From: Marixanthomonas sp963974425
GTDB taxonomy: Bacteria; Bacteroidota; Bacteroidia; Flavobacteriales; Flavobacteriaceae
DNA length: 64,000 bases
NCBI RefSeq assembly: GCF_963974425.1
Contig: NZ_CAXBCK010000015.1
Span: 1 to 64,000, forward strand
Reading direction: 5' to 3'
Shown here: positions 29,273-37,078 of the stretch, one piece after another
How the letters are laid out: every line of letters begins with the position of its first letter
How positions within the stretch are numbered: position 1 is the stretch's first letter
The notes under the pieces: model-generated
The model's database searches: none
Told to the model about the DNA's origin: nothing
What the model saw: only the letters and a program-made list of their open reading frames with translations
Program-made: the position numbers and the translations under genes

Positions 29273-29998
29273 TTATTCTGTTAAAACAACATTTTCAGAA
29301 AAACTCTGGTAAGCCTGTTCTACCTCTTTTGCCATCTCGTCGGGGAATAAATGAAAATCTCCAGATTTAAGTGCGGTCACAATTCCCTCTGAAACAGTTT
29401 CTGGAGAAGAGGGATTATCAAAACCTGCTTCGGCTGCCATTTCAGTATCTATAGGACCTGGATGCACACTTAATATATTTACTCCTTTATCTTTTAAGTC
29501 TGCTCTTAAACCTTGCGTTAAAGAATAAGAAGCTGCCTTTGAAGCAGAATAGATGGAAAGATGAGGGAAGTTTTTTAAAGAAGCTACAGAATTCATTTGA
29601 ACCATTGCTCCTTTATTTTTCTCTAGTGATTTAGCAAAAGCATTTGCCATTCGTAAAAAACCGAATACATTAACGTCTAATTGTTTTTGAAGCTCTTTTT
29701 CTACTTCTTCACCAATGGTTGCCTGTGGGTTACCAATACCAGCATTATTAACAACAATCTCTACATCTGTTGTTTGTTGTGCTAACTCTTCTATAGATTT
29801 TGCATTAGATAGATCTGCTTTTACCGTTGAAACTTTGTTTCCATATTTCTCTTCTAATTCTTTCGTAGAGTCTAAATCACGAACAGCTAAGTATACCTTT
29901 TTAGCACCGTGTTTTAGAAATGATTCTACAATCGATTTACCAATTCCTCTGTTTGCGCCAGTTACTAATGCTACTTTATTTTCTACAGCCATACTCAT
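29273..29998 (-). CDS. short-chain dehydrogenase/reductase
   Basis: A 241-aa SDR. TGANRGIGKSIVESFL (residues 14-29), NNAGIGN, catalytic Ser in MNSVASLKNF and YSASKAAS (YxxxK). NADPH use is plausible from the AVRDLDS segment. Second gene of the TetR-linked operon, separated from the upstream carboxymuconolactone decarboxylase gene by 105 bp that contain a 14-bp inverted repeat. Confidence 0.9.
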   Translation of the reverse strand: MSMAVENKVALVTGANRGIGKSIVESFLKHGAKKVYLAVRDLDSTKELEEKYGNKVSTVKADLSNAKSIEELAQQTTDVEIVVNNAGIGNPQATIGEEVEKELQKQLDVNVFGFLRMANAFAKSLEKNKGAMVQMNSVASLKNFPHLSIYSASKAASYSLTQGLRADLKDKGVNILSVHPGPIDTEMAAEAGFDNPSSPETVSEGIVTALKSGDFHLFPDEMAKEVEQAYQSFSENVVLTE

Positions 29999-30030
29999 AA
30001 TTCTATTTTTTAGATTCTTAATTTTTTAAT

Positions 30031-30064
30031 TTATAAACCTTCCGACTAAACGGAAGGTTTATAA
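30031..30064. promoter_or_regulatory. 14-bp perfect inverted repeat inside the redox operon
   Basis: Arms 30031-30044 and 30051-30064 (TTATAAACCTTCCG and its complement) around a 6-nt loop ACTAAA. There is no T-run after it in the direction of transcription, so it is not a standard terminator. The plus strand contains CTAAACGG, the same 8-mer as the minus strand of the operator at 30685-30700, so it may be a third repressor site, or an mRNA processing or attenuation hairpin. Confidence 0.55.
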
Positions 30065-30103
30065 CAACTAACCTATCTTAAGTTTTAGAATAAAAACGAA
30101 GAT

Positions 30104-30652
30104 TTATTTACTCCACTCATATTTTTTAAATCCTTCATCAACTGGTGTATTAGCAATATGGTTTACATAATTACTAATAGTTTTTTGAGATAAGCCTAAG
30201 ATAATTTCAAGTACTTGTCTCTCGCCATAACCAGCTTCGTAAAAAGCATCTAAATCTTCTTGAGTTACATTACCACGATTACGAACAATTTTTAATGTCA
30301 TAGTTCGCAATGCTTCTAATTTAGGATCTTCTAATTTAGTTTCATTACGTAACGCCTCTGTGATAGCATCGTCTACTTTCATCATTTTAGCGATACCTGT
30401 GTGTGCTGGCACACAATAGTGACATTCATGCTCTACATTTATAGATTGCCATACTACAGTTAACTCTTCATTATTAAAAGAGGAATCTACAAATAACTCA
30501 TGTAATTTTTGGTAAGCATCAAGGATGCCAGGCGCTCCGGCTAAAACACCGTGTAAGCCAGGTATCATACCATATGCTTTTTTAGATTTCTCTAATAATT
30601 CCTTGCTCTCTTTTGGAGCAGATTCTAGATTCTGAATTTTTAAACTTGTCAT
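30104..30652 (-). CDS. carboxymuconolactone decarboxylase (AhpD-like) family protein
   Basis: A 182-aa all-helical AhpD-like protein. The active-site segment is EHECHYCVPAHTGIAKM with CxxxxH-type arrangement (C-H-Y-C-x3-H), matching the peroxidase-type CxxC...H site. Related proteins reduce peroxides or decarboxylate ring lactones; here the CxxC favours a redox role. First gene of the operon, with the operator at 30685-30700 located 33 bp upstream. Confidence 0.9.
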   Translation of the reverse strand: MTSLKIQNLESAPKESKELLEKSKKAYGMIPGLHGVLAGAPGILDAYQKLHELFVDSSFNNEELTVVWQSINVEHECHYCVPAHTGIAKMMKVDDAITEALRNETKLEDPKLEALRTMTLKIVRNRGNVTQEDLDAFYEAGYGERQVLEIILGLSQKTISNYVNHIANTPVDEGFKKYEWSK

Positions 30653-30684
30653 AATTTTAAACTTTAATTCTTATTAATAAATAT

Positions 30685-30700
30685 CTAAACAACCGTTTAG
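30685..30700. promoter_or_regulatory. probable TetR operator in front of the redox operon
   Basis: CTAAACAACCGTTTAG, a perfect 6-bp inverted repeat with a 4-bp centre. The same sequence with one change is found in front of the TetR gene at 31304-31319, at a similar distance from the start codon. Confidence 0.7.
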
Positions 30701-30718
30701 ATTAGGGTTAAAAAATTT

Positions 30719-31282
30719 TTAAATGTTTTTAAATGTCATTTCAATATAGTCTTCTATTTCTTTTTGGTTATTAACTCGAGATGCCGCTGCCAGACCGTGT
30801 TTGGCTAATAATAAAAAGTTTGCTTGTTTTAATACTGTTTCTGCATCTTTAGTTGAATCAGTTTTCAGTTTTTCAATAAATACTTTTTTAAGATTATCCA
30901 TAAACACGTTCATCTGATTTTTTATCAATATATCATCGCTTTCAGAAAACTCATTATAGGTATTGGTTACTAAACAACCTTTTTTGTTTCCTACTTGATG
31001 ACCAATATTTACCGAATCATAGAAAAACTGTTTTATATCTTTAACACCATTTGATGCATTTTTGAGCTTTTCGAATATCTTTTTAATTTTAGAATTGTAA
31101 CACTTCAAACTTTCAAGAAAGAGACCGTGTTTACTCCCAAAACTTGAATATATGGAGAACTTATTGATACCCATTTCTTGCTCCAGCATTTTCATTGACG
31201 TATTTTCATAACCATTTTGCCAAAACAAATGCATTGCTTTATCAATAACCTCTTCTTCTATATATTCTTTTTTTCGTGCCAT
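30719..31282 (-). CDS. TetR/AcrR-family transcriptional repressor
   Basis: A 187-aa regulator. N-terminal TetR HTH: EEEVIDKAMHLFWQNGYENTSMKMLEQEMGINKFSIYSSFGSKHGLFLESL (residues about 7-58). The C-terminal ligand domain contains GNKKGCLVTNTYNEFSESDD, close to the TetR_C_6/YxaF-type pattern. A matching operator lies 22 bp upstream of its own start and another in front of the carboxymuconolactone decarboxylase gene, so it likely represses both itself and the redox operon. Confidence 0.9.
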   Translation of the reverse strand: MARKKEYIEEEVIDKAMHLFWQNGYENTSMKMLEQEMGINKFSIYSSFGSKHGLFLESLKCYNSKIKKIFEKLKNASNGVKDIKQFFYDSVNIGHQVGNKKGCLVTNTYNEFSESDDILIKNQMNVFMDNLKKVFIEKLKTDSTKDAETVLKQANFLLLAKHGLAAASRVNNQKEIEDYIEMTFKNI

Positions 31283-31303
31283 TATTTTTAGTACACCACA
31301 AAA

Positions 31304-31319
31304 CTAAACAACCGGTTAG
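31304..31319. promoter_or_regulatory. probable TetR operator in front of its own gene
   Basis: CTAAACAACCGGTTAG, 15/16 identical to the site at 30685-30700 (T to G). The rest of the 31283-31486 region contains no gene that I can support. Confidence 0.7.
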
Positions 31320-31486
31320 GTTTAAAAAAATTTTTAAGAAAGTTTTATAATAAATGTAGAAAAGCAGTATTTAAAATTTAGTTTATCTGGAATCTTAATT
31401 AAGTAATAGGGGGTTAAACTATAGGAAGAAATTAAAGCAATGTTAGTTAGAGCTACTTAAAGTTTTAAAAACGTTTTAACTAAACA

Positions 31487-31520
31487 TAAAAAAGGCAATT
31501 ACAAATAAATGTAATTGCCT
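31487..31520 (-). terminator. displaced tRNA-Met terminator (left island junction)
   Basis: Stem AGGCAATTACA / TGTAATTGCCT around loop AATAAA, followed on the minus strand by a T-run (31487-31493). It is a diverged copy of the terminator at 58837-58870. Confidence 0.8.
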
Positions 31521-31529
31521 AATTATTTT

Positions 31530-31572
31530 GTAGCGAGATGGGGACTTGAACCCCAGACCTCCGGGTTATGAA
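31530..31572. repeat. left attachment site (tRNA-Met 3' half)
   Basis: A 43-bp sequence identical to 58880-58922, covering the tRNA-Met gene from its 3' end up to the anticodon loop. After 31572 the two copies part. This copy cannot form a tRNA because the 5' half is missing. It is the junction left by integrase-mediated insertion. Confidence 0.93.
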
Positions 31573-31678
31573 AATTCAAAATCGTCCTTCAAAACACGTC
31601 AAAAAACCTTAAAATCAATCAGTTACATAAAATTCTATTTTACATAATATCATTTGATATCAAGGAAAAGGGCCATTT

Positions 31679-31698
31679 GTTGTACCTATGTTGTACCT
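31679..31698 (+). repeat. probable integrase arm-type site, left
   Basis: Two overlapping copies of TTGTACCTA-like sequence in the leader between the left att core and the integrase. The 16-mer TACCTATGTTGTACCT (31683-31698) recurs at 58817-58832, just inside the right end in the same orientation. Position and repetition fit arm-type binding sites. Confidence 0.5.
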
Positions 31699-31733
31699 AA
31701 AATTTAGTATCTTAATTGTCTAAATTTTTGATT

Positions 31734-32936
31734 ATGGCATCTATTCAAACTGTACTTAGGAACAAACCAAATGCAAGATTATTGTATCCCATCGCTATCA
31801 GAATTACAAAAGATAGAAAATCCTCCTACATTTTCACAGGTCAATACATCGATAAATTACAGTGGAACGAGGAAAAGGGTCTGGTAAGAAAATCACATCC
31901 AGACGCAATGTATATAAATCAGCTAATTTTCTCAAAATTAAGCGAGGCTAACAAGCGTCTTTTAAATGCCGAATCTGAGCGGGAGTATCAATCTGTTTCA
32001 GCAATTAAAACCAATATTGTCAAAAAACAACGCTTCGATTTTTTCAGTGCGGTTAAGATTCAGCTAAGAAGATTGGAGGAACGGGGTCAATTTCACCAAA
32101 AAGATGTCGTTAAAAGAAGAATGGAAAAATTCAAGGCATTTGCGAAAACAGAAAAATTGCACTTTAACGAAATTACGGTGGACTTATTAAAACGGTTTGA
32201 GGCATATCTTAAAAATGAAAGAGGACTGGCCCATCGCACTACAGTGAATTATATGATTGCAATTAGAACGATATATAATATTGCAATTGGTGAAAAGTGG
32301 GCAGAGCGGAATCATTATCCGTTTGGAAGAGGAGGATATACCATTAAGTTCTTGGAATCCGAAAAAATTGGATTGACTGTTGAGGAGGTAAAGTTATTGG
32401 AAAATGCTGAAGGATTGACACCATCACAGCAACACGCGCTTAATATCTGGTTAATTAGTTTCTATTTTGCTGGTATAAGAATAGGAGATGTGATGCAGCT
32501 TAAGTGGTCTGACTTTATTGACAACCGACTGCGCTATCGAATGGGTAAAAACCAGAAATTAGTCTCGTTAAAAATCCCAGAGAAGGCGAAACCACTCCTT
32601 AATATATACAAACAAAAAGCTCAAGATGATTTTGTTTTTGAAGAATTGAGAATGGTTGACCCAAAAGATGCAAAAACTTTGCGAACGAGAATTAAAACCG
32701 TCACACGAACTTGTAATAGACATCTTAAAAAAATCGCTGCTCATCTTGATATTGAAAAGAATTTGAGTATGCATATAGCCCGACATAGTTTTGGTAACAT
32801 ATCAGGAAGTAAAATACCTATTCAAATGTTACAGAAGTTATACAGGCACTCGTCAGTCACTACTACCATTATGTATCAATCTAATTTTATGCAGGATGAT
32901 GTGGATGACGCGTTGGATAGGGTTGTGGATTTCTAG
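31734..32936 (+). CDS. int: tyrosine-type site-specific integrase
   Basis: A 400-aa recombinase starting at the ATG at 31734; an in-frame TTG 18 bp earlier is less likely. Domains: Arm DNA-binding region (residues 1-95; RITKDRKSSYIFTGQYIDKLQW), SAM-like core-binding domain (about 100-205), catalytic domain (about 210-390). Catalytic residues seen: Arg in FAGIRIGDVMQLKW, His-x-x-Arg in HIARHSFGN, His in YRHSSV and the nucleophile Tyr in TTIMYQSN. It is a Bacteroidota-type integrase that targets a tRNA gene. The right-hand att lies 27 kb away. Confidence 0.95.
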   Translation: MASIQTVLRNKPNARLLYPIAIRITKDRKSSYIFTGQYIDKLQWNEEKGLVRKSHPDAMYINQLIFSKLSEANKRLLNAESEREYQSVSAIKTNIVKKQRFDFFSAVKIQLRRLEERGQFHQKDVVKRRMEKFKAFAKTEKLHFNEITVDLLKRFEAYLKNERGLAHRTTVNYMIAIRTIYNIAIGEKWAERNHYPFGRGGYTIKFLESEKIGLTVEEVKLLENAEGLTPSQQHALNIWLISFYFAGIRIGDVMQLKWSDFIDNRLRYRMGKNQKLVSLKIPEKAKPLLNIYKQKAQDDFVFEELRMVDPKDAKTLRTRIKTVTRTCNRHLKKIAAHLDIEKNLSMHIARHSFGNISGSKIPIQMLQKLYRHSSVTTTIMYQSNFMQDDVDDALDRVVDF

Positions 32937-33014
32937 AGCAAGGAATCAATCTTTGATTTTTTTAATCTTACATATGAAGGCAGTTTAAATGTATTTAATA
33001 TAATTATATAATAC

Positions 33015-33073
33015 TTTAGTAAACTTTCGAGAAAAAGGGTAATTTTTACTACCTTTCTCGAAAATTTACTAAA
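33015..33073. promoter_or_regulatory. AbiE operator: two inverted 20-bp sites
   Basis: The sites at 33015-33034 and 33054-33073 are inverted copies with one mismatch (TTTAGTAAAcTTTCGAGAAA), separated by 19 bp and ending 1 bp before the abiEi start. AbiEi antitoxins are known to repress their own operon by binding paired inverted repeats in the promoter, and this arrangement fits that. Confidence 0.75.
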
Positions 33074-33074
33074 A

Positions 33075-33869
33075 TTGACTTTATCTGATTTCATAAATAA
33101 TCAATTATCCTTTGAAAACTACTCATTCACTTTTGATGAAATAGCTGATGCTTACTCAGGTAAGTCTGAAGATTCGGTACAAAATGATTTAAAGTATGCC
33201 ACCAAAAATGGAAATATCATTCCCCTAAGGCATCACTTCTATTTAATTATTCCACCCCGATATTCAAGGCTTGGTAAGTTACCATTAGAGCTATATGTAA
33301 ATAGCTTGTTCAAGTACTTAGACCGTAATTATTATGTGGGCTTATATTCAGCAGCAAAATTTTATGGTGCTGGGCATCAACAAATTCAAAAGGAGTATGT
33401 CTTACACAATAAAGCACCTTTATTATCCATCCTTAAGAGTGCCATTCATATTGATTTCTTTACCGTTTCTAACTGGCCAAGAAAAAATATAATATCAAGA
33501 AAGGGAGATGCTGGAATGTTCAATATATCCAGTCCTTGCTTAACAGCTGTGGACTTAATTTATCATCAGACCAAAATAGGTGGGTTAAATAGAATGCTTT
33601 CAGTTATAGAAGAACTGACAGAAGAAATAAAGTTGGAAGACGCTCAAGATTTGTTGTCATGGTACTCTCAAAAAAGTGTTTTGCAGCGTTTAGGATTTTT
33701 ATTGGATGAAATCAATCCCAAATCTGAAATTGCGAATCTTATACATGAACATCTAAAATATAAAAAATTCTATCCAGTTTTATTGAGTCCAAGGTCAAAT
33801 GAAAAGGCAGGTGCGGTTGAGAATAGATGGAAAATAGATGTAAACGTAAAAATGGAAAGTGATTTATGA
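33075..33869 (+). CDS. abiEi: AbiEi-family type IV antitoxin
   Basis: A 264-aa antitoxin and transcriptional autorepressor. The N-terminal winged HTH spans about residues 15-75 (FTFDEIADAYSGKSEDSVQNDLKYATKNGNIIPLRHHFYLIIPPRY) and is followed by the AbiEi antitoxin domain (VGLYSAAKFYGAGHQQ, PCLTAVDLIYH). The start is TTG. It overlaps abiEii by 4 bp (ATGA), the standard antitoxin-toxin coupling. It leads the nine-gene defence operon, so its operator could set expression of the whole cluster. Confidence 0.88.
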   Translation: MTLSDFINNQLSFENYSFTFDEIADAYSGKSEDSVQNDLKYATKNGNIIPLRHHFYLIIPPRYSRLGKLPLELYVNSLFKYLDRNYYVGLYSAAKFYGAGHQQIQKEYVLHNKAPLLSILKSAIHIDFFTVSNWPRKNIISRKGDAGMFNISSPCLTAVDLIYHQTKIGGLNRMLSVIEELTEEIKLEDAQDLLSWYSQKSVLQRLGFLLDEINPKSEIANLIHEHLKYKKFYPVLLSPRSNEKAGAVENRWKIDVNVKMESDL

Positions 33870-34657
33870 TTCCAAGACCAGACATAGCAAAATGGCAAAT
33901 GCACGCCCCTTGGAAAGAATTTTCACAGGTAGAACAAGATTTGGTAATCAGTCGTACCCTTATAAATATATTTTCCGATGAATTCTTAAATGAAAACCTT
34001 GCATTTAGAGGAGGTACTGCCCTGCATAAGCTGTATTTGAATCCAGCACCAAGATACTCAGAGGATATTGACTTAGTACAAATAAAACCAGGTCCTATAA
34101 AACCAATAATGCAACGTCTCAATGAATTAATCACATTTTTTGAGGAACCAAGAAAAACACAAGTTAAAGGACACGGAGCAAAAGCACTATATCGTTTCAC
34201 TTCTGAATATGAAGAGATTAGATTGCGCTTAAAATTAGAAATCAATTGTAAAGAGCATTTTAACGTATTGCCTTGGGTAGAATTTCCTTTTGAAGTAAAA
34301 AGCGATTGGTTTACAGGAAGTGCAAAAATTAGAACCTATAACATTAATGAGTTATTAGGCACAAAATTACGAGCATTATACCAACGCAGTAAAGGACGGG
34401 ATTTGTTTGATTTGGATTATTCCAGATTGCATATGGAATTGGACATAGACCAGATAATTAAATGCTTTAAAGAATACACAACATTCTCAACAGGAAATAA
34501 ACCACCAAGTCAAAAAGAGTTTCTACTAAATATTGAAGAAAAAGAACAAGACCCAAATTTCACAGGAGATATGGAGGCATTGTTGAGAACGGGAATAGCA
34601 TATAATCAAGAAAAAGCTTTTGAGTGGCTTAAAAGCAAATTGATAAACAAGATATAA
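33866..34657 (+). CDS. abiEii: AbiEii/AbiGii-type nucleotidyltransferase toxin
   Basis: A 263-aa toxin of the DNA polymerase beta-like nucleotidyltransferase superfamily. Motifs: GGTALHK (motif I), YSEDIDLVQ with catalytic D-x-D, and a later RGRDLFDLDY (motif with Lys/Asp, about residues 170-180). AbiEii-like toxins cause abortive infection by blocking growth, some by modifying tRNA. Overlaps abiEi by 4 bp and abuts hsdM (next base). Confidence 0.9.
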   Translation: MIPRPDIAKWQMHAPWKEFSQVEQDLVISRTLINIFSDEFLNENLAFRGGTALHKLYLNPAPRYSEDIDLVQIKPGPIKPIMQRLNELITFFEEPRKTQVKGHGAKALYRFTSEYEEIRLRLKLEINCKEHFNVLPWVEFPFEVKSDWFTGSAKIRTYNINELLGTKLRALYQRSKGRDLFDLDYSRLHMELDIDQIIKCFKEYTTFSTGNKPPSQKEFLLNIEEKEQDPNFTGDMEALLRTGIAYNQEKAFEWLKSKLINKI

Positions 34658-37078
34658 ATGGCAATAAAAAAATCAGAATTATATAGTTCACTTTGGAAAA
34701 GCTGTGATGAATTAAGAGGCGGTATGGACGCTTCCCAATATAAAGATTACATTCTTCCACTTCTATTTATAAAATACGTTTCAGATAAATATGCAAATGA
34801 TGAAGATGCATTAATTACCATTCCTGAAAGTGCAAGTTTTGACGACTTGGTTAAAATGAAAGGTAAAGATGGGATTGGCGATTATATCAATAAAAAAGTA
34901 TTAGCACCTATTGATAGAGAGAATGGCTTTAATATGCTGTCTAAAATGGCAGATTTCAATGATGAAGATAAATTAGGGAAAGGAAAAGAACTCATTGAAA
35001 AACTAAGCAAGCTCATTGCTATTTTTGAAAACCCTGCGCTTAACTTCAGTAATAATCGAGCAGAAGATGACGACCTCTTAGGGGATGCATACGAATACCT
35101 GATGCAACACTTTGCAAAGGAATCAGGAAAAAGCAAAGGACAGTTTTACACGCCTGCTGAAGTGTCCCGAATAATGGCTAAAATTATAGGTGTTGATACT
35201 GCTACTTCGCAGTCACAAACCGTGTATGACCCAGCGTGTGGCTCGGCATCGTTACTTTTAAAAGTGAATGATGAAGCACCTCACGGACTAACCATTTATG
35301 GTCAAGAAAAGGACAATGCCACGGTAGCTTTGGCAAAAATGAATATGGTGCTGCATAACAACCCAGAAGCAGTTCAAGATATTGTACAAGGCAACACATT
35401 GGCAGATCCAATACATAAAGATGGAGAGCAGTTAAAACGCTTCGATTTCTGTGTGGCAAATCCGCCATTTTCGGTTAAATCTTGGAGCAATGGCTTTCTT
35501 CCAGAGAGCGATATCTACAAACGCTTTGATGGTTTTGGTATCCCACCAAATAAAAATGGAGACTATGCTTTTCTATTGCATATCATCCGCTCTTTAAAGA
35601 CGAAAGGAAAAGGAGCAGTTATTTTGCCTCACGGTGTTTTGTTCCGTGGAAATGCAGAAGCAACCATTAGAACCAATATTGTAAAGCGTGGTTTAATAAA
35701 AGGCATCATTGGCCTGCCTGCCAACTTGTTTTTTGGCACAGGTATTCCTGCCTGTATTATTGTAATTGACAAAGCAAATGCTGGAACTCGTAAAGGCCTA
35801 TTTATGATTGATGGCAGCAAAGGTTATATCAAAGATGGAAACAAAAACCGATTACGAGAGCAGGACTTGCATAAAATTGTAGATGTATTCAACAATCAAA
35901 TGGAGGTTGCTAAATTTTCAAGAATGGTATCGTACGAAGAAATTGAAGCAAACGAATATAATCTTAACATTCCAAGATATATCGATAGCCAAGACGAAGA
36001 GGACATTCAAGATATCCAAGCCCACTTATTGGGCGACATTCCTAATAGAGATATTGAAGCCTTGCACAATTATTGGAACGTTTATCCAAACTTAAAAGAG
36101 CATTTGTTCCATCCTGCAAAAAGAGAACATTACAGTAGTTTGGTTGTACCTAAAGCAAATATTAAAGAAACTATTTTTAATCACGCTGAATTTATAGCAT
36201 ATAGAGAAACTTTAAATAAAGTTTATAACGATTGGGAAAGCGAAACCAAACCGAAACTTTGGAATATTGAGGAAACTACCAAACCAAAGGAACTCATTTT
36301 TGAAATCTCTGAAAGTCTTTTGAAGCATTATAAAAACAAGGCATTAATCAATCCGTATGATATTTACCAGCATTTAATGGATTACTGGAATGACATTTTA
36401 AAAGACGATAGTTTTTTAATAAAAGAAGATGGTTGGGTTGCCACTCTAACACCATTAAAGGATAAAAAAGGAAAGATTAAAAAAGGAGAATTTGAAAGTG
36501 AATTAATCCCTTTTGATTTAGTTATAAGCCGCTTTTTCAATAAAGAACAAACCGAAGTAAAAACCATTGAAGCTTATTTAGATACGTTGTCTGCCGAAAT
36601 GACTGAACTCAAAGAGGAACACTCAGCCGATGAAGGTTTATTAAATGAAATAATTAATGAAAAAGGCAACATTACAAAAGGAGACATTTCTAAAAGATTG
36701 AAAGAAATAAAAGGCGATGATGAATATGCTGAAGAGTATTATATTATCCACAGCTACGAGAAGCTAATGACTTTAGAAGCTGCTAATAAAAAATCTTTGA
36801 AGGAAGAAGAATCAAAGCTAAAGCAACAAGTATATACCAAATACCCGCAACTAACCGAACGAGAAATCAAAACCCTGATTGTAGAAGATAAATGGTTGGC
36901 TGTTATAAAAAATAGTATCGATAGTGAGATAGACCGAATCAGCCAACGCTTAACCAGCCGAATTACCGAGTTGGCAAACCGTTACGAATACCCATTACCA
37001 CAAGTAGATCAACAAGTAAAAGAATTACAAACCAAGGTTACAGAGCATTTACAAAAAATGGGAATGGTATGGAAATAA
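34658..37078 (+). CDS. hsdM: type I restriction-modification methyltransferase subunit HsdM
   Basis: An 806-aa N6-adenine methylase. N-terminal HsdM helical bundle (RGGMDASQYKDYILPLLFIKYVSDKY), AdoMet-binding motif around Asp191 (DPACGSASLLL) and catalytic NPPF at residues 268-271. The enzyme is long because of a C-terminal region (about 480-806) of charged helices and coiled coil. That region matches the long HsdM form, in which it contacts HsdS. It begins directly after abiEii and overlaps hsdS. Confidence 0.93.
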   Translation: MAIKKSELYSSLWKSCDELRGGMDASQYKDYILPLLFIKYVSDKYANDEDALITIPESASFDDLVKMKGKDGIGDYINKKVLAPIDRENGFNMLSKMADFNDEDKLGKGKELIEKLSKLIAIFENPALNFSNNRAEDDDLLGDAYEYLMQHFAKESGKSKGQFYTPAEVSRIMAKIIGVDTATSQSQTVYDPACGSASLLLKVNDEAPHGLTIYGQEKDNATVALAKMNMVLHNNPEAVQDIVQGNTLADPIHKDGEQLKRFDFCVANPPFSVKSWSNGFLPESDIYKRFDGFGIPPNKNGDYAFLLHIIRSLKTKGKGAVILPHGVLFRGNAEATIRTNIVKRGLIKGIIGLPANLFFGTGIPACIIVIDKANAGTRKGLFMIDGSKGYIKDGNKNRLREQDLHKIVDVFNNQMEVAKFSRMVSYEEIEANEYNLNIPRYIDSQDEEDIQDIQAHLLGDIPNRDIEALHNYWNVYPNLKEHLFHPAKREHYSSLVVPKANIKETIFNHAEFIAYRETLNKVYNDWESETKPKLWNIEETTKPKELIFEISESLLKHYKNKALINPYDIYQHLMDYWNDILKDDSFLIKEDGWVATLTPLKDKKGKIKKGEFESELIPFDLVISRFFNKEQTEVKTIEAYLDTLSAEMTELKEEHSADEGLLNEIINEKGNITKGDISKRLKEIKGDDEYAEEYYIIHSYEKLMTLEAANKKSLKEEESKLKQQVYTKYPQLTEREIKTLIVEDKWLAVIKNSIDSEIDRISQRLTSRITELANRYEYPLPQVDQQVKELQTKVTEHLQKMGMVWK

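Noticed and set aside
31530..31572. A second, complete tRNA gene at the left end
   Set aside because: Only the 3' half is present; after the anticodon loop the sequence is unrelated, so no cloverleaf forms.
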